DNA of 64,000 nucleotides. Origin: Thermoplasmata archaeon (GTDB taxonomy: Archaea; Thermoplasmatota; Penumbrarchaeia; JAEHCK01). Shown piece after piece: positions 16,069 to 24,643 of this stretch. The notes under the pieces were generated by a model, which saw only the letters and a program-made list of their open reading frames with translations, had not been told where the DNA came from and did no database searches. Each line of letters starts with the position of its first letter. The first letter of the stretch is position 1. The stretch is from positions 35,062 to 99,061 of the forward strand of contig JAEHCK010000001.1 of assembly GCA_020696345.1 (NCBI GenBank), given 5' to 3'. Position numbers and translations under genes: made by a program.

Positions 16069-16236
16069 AACGCCCATTATTCCAGGACCTCACCATTAGC
16101 TCAATCTACTATTAAACCAACTAGCTAACTCTCTTCTATTTATTTGAAAACATAAAAGTCTAATAAAATATAATATAACATAATATAGCAGAAATAACAT
16201 TTACCGCTCAAATCACTCAAAATCGAGGTAGTTAAA

Positions 16237-17127
16237 ATGGATGATGAAAAAACACTAGATCATCTTTCTGAATTCATTAAAAAAAATCCCGAGCTTGGTT
16301 TTTCTATTGAGGATTATACGATCAAAGTGGATTTGAAAAAGAAGATCGCAGGATTGCCTTCAAAGGGCTCAAAATCAGATGTCTCCAAGATCGCCAAGAA
16401 ATACTCAAAAAAAGCACTTGAAGAAAAAAAACCGATGATGAGCTATCTTAAAACCAAGGATTTCGATATCGATGAAATAAAGAAGACAGCTTTAGTTTTT
16501 CTTGATGACCTGATCAGATCACTGTCAGATCCAAGATCCACAGAGAATGAAGAAGATAATAAGATCAAGATCGAGGAGATAAATAAGTATATTGATATCA
16601 TCAATTTAAAACCTAAGGTTTTCAGACAAATAATCTCCGCTGAACTGGTGAACGACTTTGAATGGTTAATATCGTTGGCTGAAAGATCTGAGGCCGATCC
16701 TTTATTAATGATAAATCTGGGTTCAACGTATATTCAACCATTTGCGGAAGAACTGCGCCGGCTGGTTGATACCGAGTTTAGAGAGGAATGGTTCCGCAAG
16801 GAATGCCCGGTTTGCGGCAGGAAGACCACGGTTGGCAAACTGATTGACCGTAAACGATATTTTGTCTGTAATTTTTGCAGTACGGAATATCGAGTCCCTC
16901 TTCTAATTTGCAACTACTGCGATAATTCTGACCAGCATGAACTTGCATTTTACTCGATCAAAGGATTGAATAATTTACATATCGATTTTTGTAAGAAATG
17001 TTCGCATTATATGAAAATGATCGATGAGGATAAAACAGACGAACATATTCCATCAGGACTGGAAGATATATTCACTTTAAAACTGGATATTATTGCACAA
17101 AAGCAGGATCTGATACGGGATATCTAA
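16237..17127 (+). CDS. fdhE: FdhE-like formate dehydrogenase maturation protein
   Basis: A 296-residue soluble protein whose C-terminal half has four CxxC pairs: CPVC (~190), CNFC (~211), CNYC (~226) and CKKC (~252). This is the rubredoxin-like iron-binding pattern of FdhE, the chaperone that checks or assists respiratory formate dehydrogenase before Tat export. The N-terminal helical half (residues 1-150, Lys/Glu-rich) is poorly conserved in the family, as expected. The length matches bacterial FdhE (~300). It is encoded convergently with fdhBA and shares no operon with them, but the proximity supports the assignment. No signal peptide is present, so it is cytoplasmic. A TATA-like run lies ~60 nt upstream. 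Confidence 0.8.
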   Translation: MDDEKTLDHLSEFIKKNPELGFSIEDYTIKVDLKKKIAGLPSKGSKSDVSKIAKKYSKKALEEKKPMMSYLKTKDFDIDEIKKTALVFLDDLIRSLSDPRSTENEEDNKIKIEEINKYIDIINLKPKVFRQIISAELVNDFEWLISLAERSEADPLLMINLGSTYIQPFAEELRRLVDTEFREEWFRKECPVCGRKTTVGKLIDRKRYFVCNFCSTEYRVPLLICNYCDNSDQHELAFYSIKGLNNLHIDFCKKCSHYMKMIDEDKTDEHIPSGLEDIFTLKLDIIAQKQDLIRDI

Positions 17128-17240
17128 CTAAAAGATTGATTGATGCTGAACAATACCGTGATGGGTTGATGCTGAATAGATGCCGAAATGAATTAATGCT
17201 AGGAAGATCCGTTGATTTACTATCACAACTATGTTTCGTT

Positions 17241-17410
17241 CAATCAACAATTAATCCAGGCATCTGTAAACCGACATAAAATCAAGGTATCTGTCAATCA
17301 ACAATTAATCAAGGTATCTGTCAATCAACAATTAATCAAGGTATCTGTCAATCAACAATTAATCAAGGTATCTGCCAATCAACAATTAATCAAGGTATCT
17401 ATCAATCAAT
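17241..17410. repeat. 27-bp minisatellite, six copies
   Basis: Units start at 17241, 17268, 17295, 17322, 17349 and 17376, with a partial seventh at 17403. The core is CAATCAACAATTAATCAAGG followed by TATCTGT. The four central copies are nearly identical and the outer two are degraded. The 27-nt length keeps all frames open, which creates a spurious repetitive reading frame. It sits between the convergent fdhE and fdhB genes. There are no unique spacers. Confidence 0.9.
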
Positions 17411-17493
17411 AACTCAGCACTGCAACTGCCCGTTCAACGGTTGGTATCATTACTGTAGATATTGATCTTCTAAACCGATATAATTCCGTATTA

Positions 17494-18552
17494 TTAGTCT
17501 TCTTCTTCGGCTTTCTTCTTTTTAGGTTTCGCTTTCTTCTTCTTTGGCGTCTCTTTTTTCTTGACTTCCTCTTCTTCCTGTTTGATCTTCTCTTTGCGTT
17601 TATGCAGTCCGTAGAGTGCGCCAAGGCCTACAACACCGGCAACAACTGCTACTGCGGCGGGTGCTGTCCAGTCAGCTACACCATCATCATCCTCGGCGTC
17701 ATGTTCTTCTTCCCTGTGCTTATCAAGCTCCTCTTGAGTATTAAATTCCTTATCACAATCCGGACATTCGAATTTATCAGGTGTGGTAGCCCTCCAACTC
17801 AGGCGTTCGTCGAGCGTAGCTTTGGTTGGGAATACCTCCGTACCCAGTTTACTGAAATCAACATCGGAGATAACTAAGACCGCGGTTCCGCCGGCCTCGG
17901 TTTCACCGTAGACATGGTCAATATAGGTGGTTCCCGCACGTGTGCCGGAAGATATTCTGCTCTTTGCTTCGGTCAATAATGCAGATCTTTCGCCGAACTT
18001 GATCGCACCGGTTGGGCATGTTGCGGCACAAGCAGGGTCCAGACCTTTTTTCTGTCTATCCAGACAAAAACTGCATTTCGCCATCTTCTTGTCTTCTACA
18101 CCATTCACTTCTACGATACCATATCGAGGTGTTCCGAACGGACAGCCCATCTCCTTGCGCTCATCCATACCCTTGCCGATTGTACAGGATTCACAGCCAA
18201 CGCACTTAGCCGCATCTGTCACAACTGCGCCGTAAGTGGAATCGTAGGTGATCGCATCGTATGGGCATGCCTCGATACAGCCAGGGTCAATACAATGTTT
18301 ACAACCTGTGCGGGCAAAGCGCCACATGAACTCGCCGTTCGCATCGGTGGTTTCGCGGAAATTGATCAATAACCAGGTATCCTTATCCATGTCCGGTGGA
18401 TTTGTCCAGTCCGGTTGGTGGACAAGAGTTTTACCGATCGTGTTCTTAATATCATCGTCATCCGGCCCCAGGTTATGATAACGCTTGCACGCCACCTGAC
18501 AGGCACGGCAGCCAATACATATTGAAAGGTCTATTAAAAATCCTTTGGTCAT
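17494..18552 (-). CDS. fdhB: Formate dehydrogenase iron-sulfur subunit with C2H2 zinc finger and TM
   Basis: A 352-residue FdnH/HybA-type subunit. Four cysteine groups predict four 4Fe-4S clusters: CIGCRACQVAC (12-22), CKHCIDPGCIEACP (84-97), CVGCESC with GCP (117-138) and CSFC with CAATCP (160-180). It lacks its own Tat signal and is expected to be exported with FdhA. A single TM (~295-317) follows, and then a highly basic Lys/Glu tail of ~35 residues. An exact C2H2 zinc finger lies just before the TM: C263-x2-C266-x12-H279-x4-H284. That is not a normal part of this family. It starts 5 nt after the fdhA stop, so they form one operon. The role is electron transfer from the FdhA active site toward the quinone pool or cytochrome c. 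Confidence 0.85.
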   Translation of the reverse strand: MTKGFLIDLSICIGCRACQVACKRYHNLGPDDDDIKNTIGKTLVHQPDWTNPPDMDKDTWLLINFRETTDANGEFMWRFARTGCKHCIDPGCIEACPYDAITYDSTYGAVVTDAAKCVGCESCTIGKGMDERKEMGCPFGTPRYGIVEVNGVEDKKMAKCSFCLDRQKKGLDPACAATCPTGAIKFGERSALLTEAKSRISSGTRAGTTYIDHVYGETEAGGTAVLVISDVDFSKLGTEVFPTKATLDERLSWRATTPDKFECPDCDKEFNTQEELDKHREEEHDAEDDDGVADWTAPAAVAVVAGVVGLGALYGLHKRKEKIKQEEEEVKKKETPKKKKAKPKKKKAEEED

Positions 18553-18557
18553 TTAAA

Positions 18558-21500
18558 TCACACCCCCTTCTTAATATTACAGAGGCATACTTTTGTCTCG
18601 GGTATATTTGCATGATAATCCACTGCATCTATTGTCAGATCGTTTGCCGATGGACCCGTACTGAGTCCCTTGAAGCCCCAGTGCCAAGGCATTGCGACCT
18701 CATGAACTGTTTTGCCGTCCACGGTAAATGGTTTCAACCGGCCGGTGACCGATGCTTTGACCTGCACACTCGCTCGTGCCGATTCTACTGTAATCATCTC
18801 TCCCGATGTGATTCCCAGCTCGCTAGCAAGTTCTTTGCTGATCTCAAGGAAACATTCGGGGTGGCACTGGATCAACCAAGGCACGTTCCTGGTCATTGCT
18901 CCGGCCTGCATGTGCTCTGTCACCCTGAAGGTTGTCATAACATACGGATATTTAGATACATCACCTTTCACCACAGCATCATAGCCAAGAGCGGTGAACT
19001 TCTCATCGTACCATACGGTTGGGAATTCAGTTGCCAAAGATGCAACAGGCGCCTCTACCGGTTCGTTGTGTAGCGGCATGCCCCAGTACAATGGATGCTT
19101 TTCCTTATCAGCTGCGCCAAACCGTGTTTCCGCATCTGCACGATTGAACCTCGGTTTGGACCATATAGATGCCCGATCAAGACCAAGCCATACATGGTCC
19201 GTGGAAGCCCACCAATTGAAGAAGGTACTTACACCCGGGTTTTCTTCGGTTATATCGTAGAGGACACGCTGGTTCAACATCCATGACCATGCCCAGTTCT
19301 TCCACAGTGTTTTATCCTCGGTTGACTGTACCCTGCTGCGGCGGGCGGCCAAGATCGCATCCAAACCGGTCTTCGTGGAGTCATACGATTTTTTATGAAG
19401 TATGTTCGCTGCTGGCTGTGATGTTTTACGACCACGACTCGTATTTACACCATCATCAAGCACATCAGCACCCATCTCACGATAGGTCATCATAGCGGTC
19501 TTCTCAAGCCAGTCATCATTAATGGTCTCAGTGCCGGTATAGGGTTTATAGATAGTCGGCCAACATTCGTCGACTTTTACATTCAAGTCAGTACCTACAT
19601 TATCTGCCATGAATTTTTCTGACGGCGTCTTCATTCCGGTTTCTCGTATTTTATGGAATAACTTGGTCAAGAACTCGACCTCGGGCATGTTCTTGGTATC
19701 GGGGTCGGTATTTGGCGGATCAATTGCCTTTGTACGCCACTGAACCCAGCGGCCGCTGTTTGTGATGGTTCCATAGCGCTCGGTTGGGAATGTCGCGGGT
19801 AATAACAGATCGGCGAAATGTGCGGTCTCATGGTCGAAGTTCTCGTAGACCACCAGGAATTCACAGGCAGCTAAAGAGTCTCTTATCTTGCTAGAATTTG
19901 CAGTACTTACTGCATTATTCTCACCAAAAATGAATCCAACCTTATAACCGCCATTCAGCATCTTGCGGAATAGCTGGATGGTTGCATTACCACTTCCCAC
20001 CGGTAGATCGCAGATCGCAGGCTCATTATCCGGGTCAGTACCCGGAGATGTACCTAAGAATAATCCCCAGTTATACTCCAAAGAGTTCCAGGTGGGGAAG
20101 TGCCGTGAATCCCATTGTTTTGTTTTCACAGTAAGATCATCAGGATATGTCGTACCACCGGAAACACCACCAAGGTCGTCAGCGTTCGAGTTCTTCCATT
20201 TCTGGTACCTGCGCACATCACCCATGTTTCTCGGGAAACCGCGGTAGCCCATGACATAATGTGATAACAGGTTCATGTCGGTTGAGCCTTGTACATTACT
20301 GATGCCTCGAAGTGCATTAACACCACCGCCGGGTCTGCCGATGTTTCCGAGCAGCAACTGAAGCATTGCATAAGCCCTGATGCCATATGTGGCATTAGTG
20401 TGCTGGGTAGTGCCCATGGAATACATGATAGTCCCGGGAACAAGATCGGTATGGCCTTCAGTATATAGATCACATACTTCCACGAAGGTTGCTTCTTCAA
20501 TTCCTGTAATTCGCGAAACTTCTTTGGCGGTGTAATCTTCGGTCAATTCCTTTAGTTGTTGTAAGACTGAGCCGGCGTCGTCCAACCCAACATCTGCGAT
20601 CGTGGTAGAACTGTTTTCAATGATCTCAGAATACTTGTAAGGTGCGTTTGTTCGATCTTTTAGGAAGGCTTCATTCAATCGCTCAGGTTTTTCATGGAGT
20701 ACATATCTCATCAAACCCATGAAGATCGCGGCCTGTGTGCCGGACCTGAATCGTGCGAATAGATTGGCACGTGATGCGGTTCTGGTGTACCTTGGATCCA
20801 AAACGATGATCTTGGCACCTTGATCTACTGCCTTCTGAACATGATGGAAGCTTATTGGGTGGTTCTCCGCTGCATTGCTGCCGATGATAAGAATTCGCCG
20901 GGCGTTGGCAATATCTGTGAAGTGGTTCGTCATGGCACCGAAACCGAATGTGGACCCTAATCCTGCAACTGTCGATGCATGGCATTTACGTGCCTGGTGC
21001 TCGTTCTCGGATGAACCCAATAACGAGATGATCTTCTTTGATAAATAGCACTCTTCGTTATTGAAATATGATGACCCATGCATGGCGATATTATGGTCGA
21101 TACCTACACTGTAATAATTGGTGACTGTTTTCTCTTCAGGTGTACCCGCGTTTAGAACCTCATCATGGTCAATATCAAGGGCATCCATTGCAGCCTTGAC
21201 CTTATCGGCAATTGTGGTAAATGCTTCATCCCAGGTGATCTCTGCCCAACCAGGGTCAATATTCTGCCCCTTCGAACCAGCTGTCCGTTTCATGGGTTTT
21301 GTTATCCGCTGTTTGCTGTTGACCAGCTGCAGATATCCGTTTGCTTTACTACACAATGTACCTTCGTTTATCGGACAATCGGGATCGCCGTCCATATCAA
21401 TTGCTTTCTTGGCATCATTAGTATAGACGATAATCTGGCACCCGCCGGCACAATATGGACAAATTGTACTATATTTATTTTTCTCCTCAACTTCCAATTT

Positions 21501-21662
21501 CTCGGTCATTTCCCAGAGATATACACTATCTTCTGTGCCCTGTGCACGTGCAATCAAAACTCCCCGTAGTTTGGAAAAACCCCAGGAAAATGCGGTGACA
21601 CCTGCCACTGCACCTGCGGTCACACCTATAAATGTTCTTCTTGACATTTTTGTATTTATCAT
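18558..21662 (-). CDS. fdhA: Tat-exported formate dehydrogenase catalytic subunit (Mo/W-bis-MGD, Cys form)
   Basis: A 1034-residue FdnG/FdoG-type molybdopterin oxidoreductase. A Tat signal SRRTFIGVTAGAVAGVTAF lies at residues 7-25. The N-terminal 4Fe-4S site is CPYCAGGC (68-75) plus a later Cys in TLCSK. The active site reads RKCHASTVAGL, placing Cys227-His228 where E. coli FdnG has selenocysteine-His. GAMTNH, NGGYKVGFIFGEN and the C-terminal PWHWGFKG, typical of this subfamily, are present. It oxidises formate to CO2 on the outer face of the membrane. The start at 21662 is chosen because GGAGG precedes it by 7 nt and it leads directly into the Tat motif. An upstream in-frame extension to 21746 is Cys-rich and implausible. 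fdhB follows in the operon. Confidence 0.9.
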   Translation of the reverse strand: MINTKMSRRTFIGVTAGAVAGVTAFSWGFSKLRGVLIARAQGTEDSVYLWEMTEKLEVEEKNKYSTICPYCAGGCQIIVYTNDAKKAIDMDGDPDCPINEGTLCSKANGYLQLVNSKQRITKPMKRTAGSKGQNIDPGWAEITWDEAFTTIADKVKAAMDALDIDHDEVLNAGTPEEKTVTNYYSVGIDHNIAMHGSSYFNNEECYLSKKIISLLGSSENEHQARKCHASTVAGLGSTFGFGAMTNHFTDIANARRILIIGSNAAENHPISFHHVQKAVDQGAKIIVLDPRYTRTASRANLFARFRSGTQAAIFMGLMRYVLHEKPERLNEAFLKDRTNAPYKYSEIIENSSTTIADVGLDDAGSVLQQLKELTEDYTAKEVSRITGIEEATFVEVCDLYTEGHTDLVPGTIMYSMGTTQHTNATYGIRAYAMLQLLLGNIGRPGGGVNALRGISNVQGSTDMNLLSHYVMGYRGFPRNMGDVRRYQKWKNSNADDLGGVSGGTTYPDDLTVKTKQWDSRHFPTWNSLEYNWGLFLGTSPGTDPDNEPAICDLPVGSGNATIQLFRKMLNGGYKVGFIFGENNAVSTANSSKIRDSLAACEFLVVYENFDHETAHFADLLLPATFPTERYGTITNSGRWVQWRTKAIDPPNTDPDTKNMPEVEFLTKLFHKIRETGMKTPSEKFMADNVGTDLNVKVDECWPTIYKPYTGTETINDDWLEKTAMMTYREMGADVLDDGVNTSRGRKTSQPAANILHKKSYDSTKTGLDAILAARRSRVQSTEDKTLWKNWAWSWMLNQRVLYDITEENPGVSTFFNWWASTDHVWLGLDRASIWSKPRFNRADAETRFGAADKEKHPLYWGMPLHNEPVEAPVASLATEFPTVWYDEKFTALGYDAVVKGDVSKYPYVMTTFRVTEHMQAGAMTRNVPWLIQCHPECFLEISKELASELGITSGEMITVESARASVQVKASVTGRLKPFTVDGKTVHEVAMPWHWGFKGLSTGPSANDLTIDAVDYHANIPETKVCLCNIKKGV

Positions 21663-21777
21663 ACCTAAGCCTCCATTACAATATTCCGTGTTCGATATAT
21701 GCATTTGTTCAGGTCCAGAACAACAGCACTTTCGTATGTTTCTCAAATAGATCTAGCTATCCTGCATCCTGAACGAA

Positions 21778-21790
21778 ACTTTTTATAGAT
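21778..21790 (-). promoter_or_regulatory. Candidate TATA box for fdhAB
   Basis: On the minus strand CTATAAAAAG lies ~120 nt before the fdhA ATG, giving a predicted leader of ~95 nt. The remainder of 21791-22334 has no gene. It holds TATAGGTTATAAG-type simple words (21920-22030) and a diverged copy of the AT-rich repeat (22181-22295). Confidence 0.4.
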
Positions 21791-22320
21791 TTATTAACCA
21801 TTTCCCTACTATATTTTAGGGTATTATGATTTGTCTATTTAAGAGTTTCTGGCAAAGGATTTTTTTATATGTTTTATTGTTAATTAGTTATCAATTAACA
21901 AATGCTAGGATATAGATCATGACCTATAGATGATAGGTTGCACATTATATTTAGGTGACTATAGACTATAGGCAACAGCCTATGAAATATAATCGATAAA
22001 CTATAGGTTATAAGTTATGGGCTGCAGGCCACGGTTGTAGGGCTTGGTTTATTGGCCAAAGGTTAAAGTAATTGGAAATTTTAAAATATCTAACCCAAAG
22101 GAAAAGGTAAACTAGAACAATTTGTTGGCACAAATTATTCAGCATTGAAAAACTCTTCGACTTTTTCAAAGCTTCATTAATTTTCTGGCGAAAATTATCT
22201 CGAGCTAAGAATTCTTATATTAAATAACACTAAGTTAAGAATTCTTACCCAGCTAAAAGGCAAAATGTAAAAGTTAAAAGTTCTGATCACTTTTAAGATT
22301 TAACTTTTAAAATTTGACTT

Positions 22321-22365
22321 TAAAAAAAAATGTGTCAATCATTATTCTTTTTGCGAAGCATTTTT
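22321..22365. repeat. 3'-end hairpin repeat overlapping the small Tat gene
   Basis: Read on the minus strand this is AAAAAATGCTTCGCAAAAAG, then AATAATGATTGACACATTTT, and then T/A-rich sequence. It is nearly identical to 4034-4080 on the plus strand. It supplies the last ~10 codons and stop of the small Tat-signal gene. Confidence 0.7.
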
Positions 22366-22559
22366 TTTATCTTTCTCTGTTTGAGCTTTTTCACTGCTAT
22401 TTTTTTGGGTTTGAAATCGAACTTAACGGGTGGGGTGCCTATGATCTCACCTAATGTAGCGATACCGCCAAATCTTAAAAAGTCGCGTCGAGAAAGATCT
22501 CTTTCGGATTTTTCCTTTTTTTCCTTATTTTTTTCATCGTTACCCGATTCTTTTTCCAT
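22335..22559 (-). CDS. Small Tat-signal protein upstream of fdhAB
   Basis: A 74-residue protein. A Lys/Glu-rich N-terminal 20 residues precede SRRDFLRFGGIATLGEIIG, an excellent twin-arginine motif (S-R-R-x-F-L-x) with a weak hydrophobic stretch, and then a very basic tail (KKLKQRKIKKMLRKK). No cofactor motif is present. Bacterial fdh loci often carry tiny Tat-signal proteins of unknown role (the formate-dehydrogenase-region TAT-target family), and this may be an archaeal analogue by position and form. It is followed, 672 nt downstream on the same strand, by fdhA, and preceded by the menA-like gene 112 nt upstream. The C-terminal codons fall inside a dispersed repeat, so the natural end may have been altered. 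Confidence 0.65.
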   Translation of the reverse strand: MEKESGNDEKNKEKKEKSERDLSRRDFLRFGGIATLGEIIGTPPVKFDFKPKKIAVKKLKQRKIKKMLRKKNND

Positions 22560-22671
22560 TAATATTCCTACCCCGTCATTTCAATTTTATATTGCATTTG
22601 CCCTGAAACCTGAGATCGATAATTGTATTGAACATTATATTCATAATATTTGAAATTATTTATATATATTA

Positions 22672-23664
22672 TCAATAATATCCAAACATCCTGGAAACAA
22701 AAAAGGATATGCATAGTAAAATTCCAGTTAAAATCGTGATCAGAATTGTCAATGCATTTGCAGGTATGAGTTTTTGAGTATCATTATAATATTTATTTGC
22801 AGTAGTAATAGCCTTATATGCAACTGGAATAGTGCATAATACAACTAATGAGATCATCGGAAGCAACTTGAATAGAATTGCAAAGATAGTAATGCTATAC
22901 GTGAAAATCAACAGTGCCATAAATCCGTATGTCGCTCTTCTTTTACCCAGTCTGACCACGATCGTGATCTTTCCCGATCTTTTGTCGGCGTTATAATCTG
23001 GAAATTCATTGATCCATAATATAGTTGTACCTAAAATGCCCATTATTAATCCTGCTATGAAAGGCTCCAATGCAAATCGTTGAACCTGGACAAAGTATGC
23101 ACCAAGAACAATTATTGGTCCGAAATTGAACCCGGCAATGATCTCACCTACCCTGCGAGAGACCAGATTGATCCGTGGCTCGGTATAGAAATATCCGCAA
23201 AATACACCGATAACCCCAAGCAAAAGCACAGGCCAGCCGCGAAGATAGACCAGATAGAATCCGATCATTATGCCGATTAACGCAAATAAAATTGCACCAT
23301 GATACACGCTCTTTGGCTTCAGACCACCATCTTGGATCACCCGACTCCCACCTGTGAACGGTGTTAGATCTCGATTAATATTATCCGTACCTGTCTTATA
23401 ATCAAAATAATCGTTCACCACATTGGTACCCATATGAATGAACAATACACCAAATAATGTTAAAACGAATAGATACCAATCAAAGATATTATTGATCGAC
23501 CAGGCAACAACTGTGCCCAGAATTACCAGAATTATGCCTAATAACAAAAACGGGATCCTTATTTCCTTGAGCCATATATTTATCACAGAGCTTTCCTCTT
23601 GCTCTATTGGTTCTTTTGATCCCTTGGTTCTTTTTGTTTTATCAACGGCTATCGACATCACCAA
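22672..23664 (-). CDS. menA: MenA-like UbiA-family prenyltransferase
   Basis: A 330-residue integral membrane protein (about nine TMs). The first Asp motif region NDYFDYKTGTDNINRDLTP followed by FTGGSR is the strong MenA signature, and the second is NEFPDYNADKRSGK. The expected reaction is prenylation of 1,4-dihydroxy-2-naphthoate to demethylmenaquinone. The prenyl donor would come from the polyprenyl synthase at 25946. It lies 16 nt downstream of the second UbiA gene in a four-gene minus-strand run. TTG at 23664 has the best spacing to a GGTAGGAG site. GTG and ATG alternatives lie 1 and 2 codons on. This gene is the main sign that the organism uses menaquinone-type quinones. Confidence 0.82.
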   Translation of the reverse strand: MVMSIAVDKTKRTKGSKEPIEQEESSVINIWLKEIRIPFLLLGIILVILGTVVAWSINNIFDWYLFVLTLFGVLFIHMGTNVVNDYFDYKTGTDNINRDLTPFTGGSRVIQDGGLKPKSVYHGAILFALIGIMIGFYLVYLRGWPVLLLGVIGVFCGYFYTEPRINLVSRRVGEIIAGFNFGPIIVLGAYFVQVQRFALEPFIAGLIMGILGTTILWINEFPDYNADKRSGKITIVVRLGKRRATYGFMALLIFTYSITIFAILFKLLPMISLVVLCTIPVAYKAITTANKYYNDTQKLIPANALTILITILTGILLCISFFVSRMFGYY

Positions 23665-23680
23665 AATTTAATCTCCTACC

Positions 23681-24616
23681 TCAGATCTTCCAAACTCCTG
23701 TGTGGAGTAATAAATATAAGAAGGTACCAATAATATTTAGAAGTCCCACTACTAAAGTACCGGCAATAATGTTCTGTGATGTAGGGGTCTTGAAAAATAA
23801 CCAGTAAATTGGGATCTGCATTGCGAAAACCGGCCAGATCTTCAACATGATCTCACGCGTGATGAGATAATTGAAATATCCCTCCAAAATTCCCAAGCCA
23901 ACTGCAAAAATAATCAATACCATTCCCAACAACATTGTATTCTTCTTACCATAGATAACTGCCAGCGATCTTATCCCCATGGCCTTATCTGCTTCGTAAT
24001 CACGAATAACGGTTGGTATGTACAATCCACCTATGACAAAAGATACTGGGATTAAATATAAAATAGGGAATTCCAATATTGGCCTGGCCAATGACCAACC
24101 TGCCAGAGGACAAATTACGCCAAAACCGACCATATTCACTAATAGATCCATACCACCCATGCTTTTTAGTCTGGTTGTCGGGTGAGAATAAACCACCGCT
24201 AGAAATAATAATATTAATATGAATACTACAAACACGTATGATACTACATAGGCGATAATTATACTCATAAGGGCAAAAGTTATCGCAACATTATAAGCGG
24301 TTTTAGGCTCGATCAGACCTCTGATCAACGGTGAATCTTTCTTAAGTGGATTGATCACATCGGTTTCAATGTCACAATATTCATTATATATTAACGTAAA
24401 GCCACCCACTAGCGGGCCGATGACGATTATACCAATTATAACTTGCGGGCTGGGGATCATAGTAAGTGAGGCAATTGTCCATCCAAGCATAAGAGTGCCG
24501 ATCGATAAAACCGTAAATTGAAGTCTTGTTAAATAAAAAATATAATAACCTACTCGAAAATCATAGCCAAATAACTCGGACAACATCCTTTTTTCGGTTT
24601 TTTTTCTCTTTTTCAT
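23681..24616 (-). CDS. UbiA-family prenyltransferase
   Basis: A 311-residue integral membrane protein with both UbiA motifs: NEYCDIETDVINP (~80-92, N-x3-D-x3-D) and RDYEADKAMG (~200). It lacks the GGSR loop of the MenA group. In archaea this family includes digeranylgeranylglyceryl-phosphate synthase and chlorophyll/haem-type prenyltransferases, so membrane lipid synthesis (the second geranylgeranyl transfer) is a plausible role. A second quinone-related transferase is also possible. The start is supported by AAGGAGAATTTC before ATG 24616. The gene lies 27 nt after the geranylgeranyl-reductase-like gene and 16 nt before menA. Confidence 0.78.
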   Translation of the reverse strand: MKKRKKTEKRMLSELFGYDFRVGYYIFYLTRLQFTVLSIGTLMLGWTIASLTMIPSPQVIIGIIVIGPLVGGFTLIYNEYCDIETDVINPLKKDSPLIRGLIEPKTAYNVAITFALMSIIIAYVVSYVFVVFILILLFLAVVYSHPTTRLKSMGGMDLLVNMVGFGVICPLAGWSLARPILEFPILYLIPVSFVIGGLYIPTVIRDYEADKAMGIRSLAVIYGKKNTMLLGMVLIIFAVGLGILEGYFNYLITREIMLKIWPVFAMQIPIYWLFFKTPTSQNIIAGTLVVGLLNIIGTFLYLLLHTGVWKI

Positions 24617-24643
24617 GAAATTCTCCTTGAGTTTATTAAATAA

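Noticed and set aside
17241..17410. Possible CRISPR array
   Set aside because: The 27-bp units are directly contiguous with no spacers, so this is a minisatellite. No cas genes are in the window.
17212..17412. 66-residue repetitive open frame (QQLIKVSVN repeats)
   Set aside because: It is the translation of the minisatellite. There is no ribosome binding site and the period-27 DNA explains the open frame.
21663..21746. N-terminal extension of FdhA
   Set aside because: The extension is CCCSG-containing and unlike a Tat leader. A GGAGG site and the SRRTF motif support the start at 21662.
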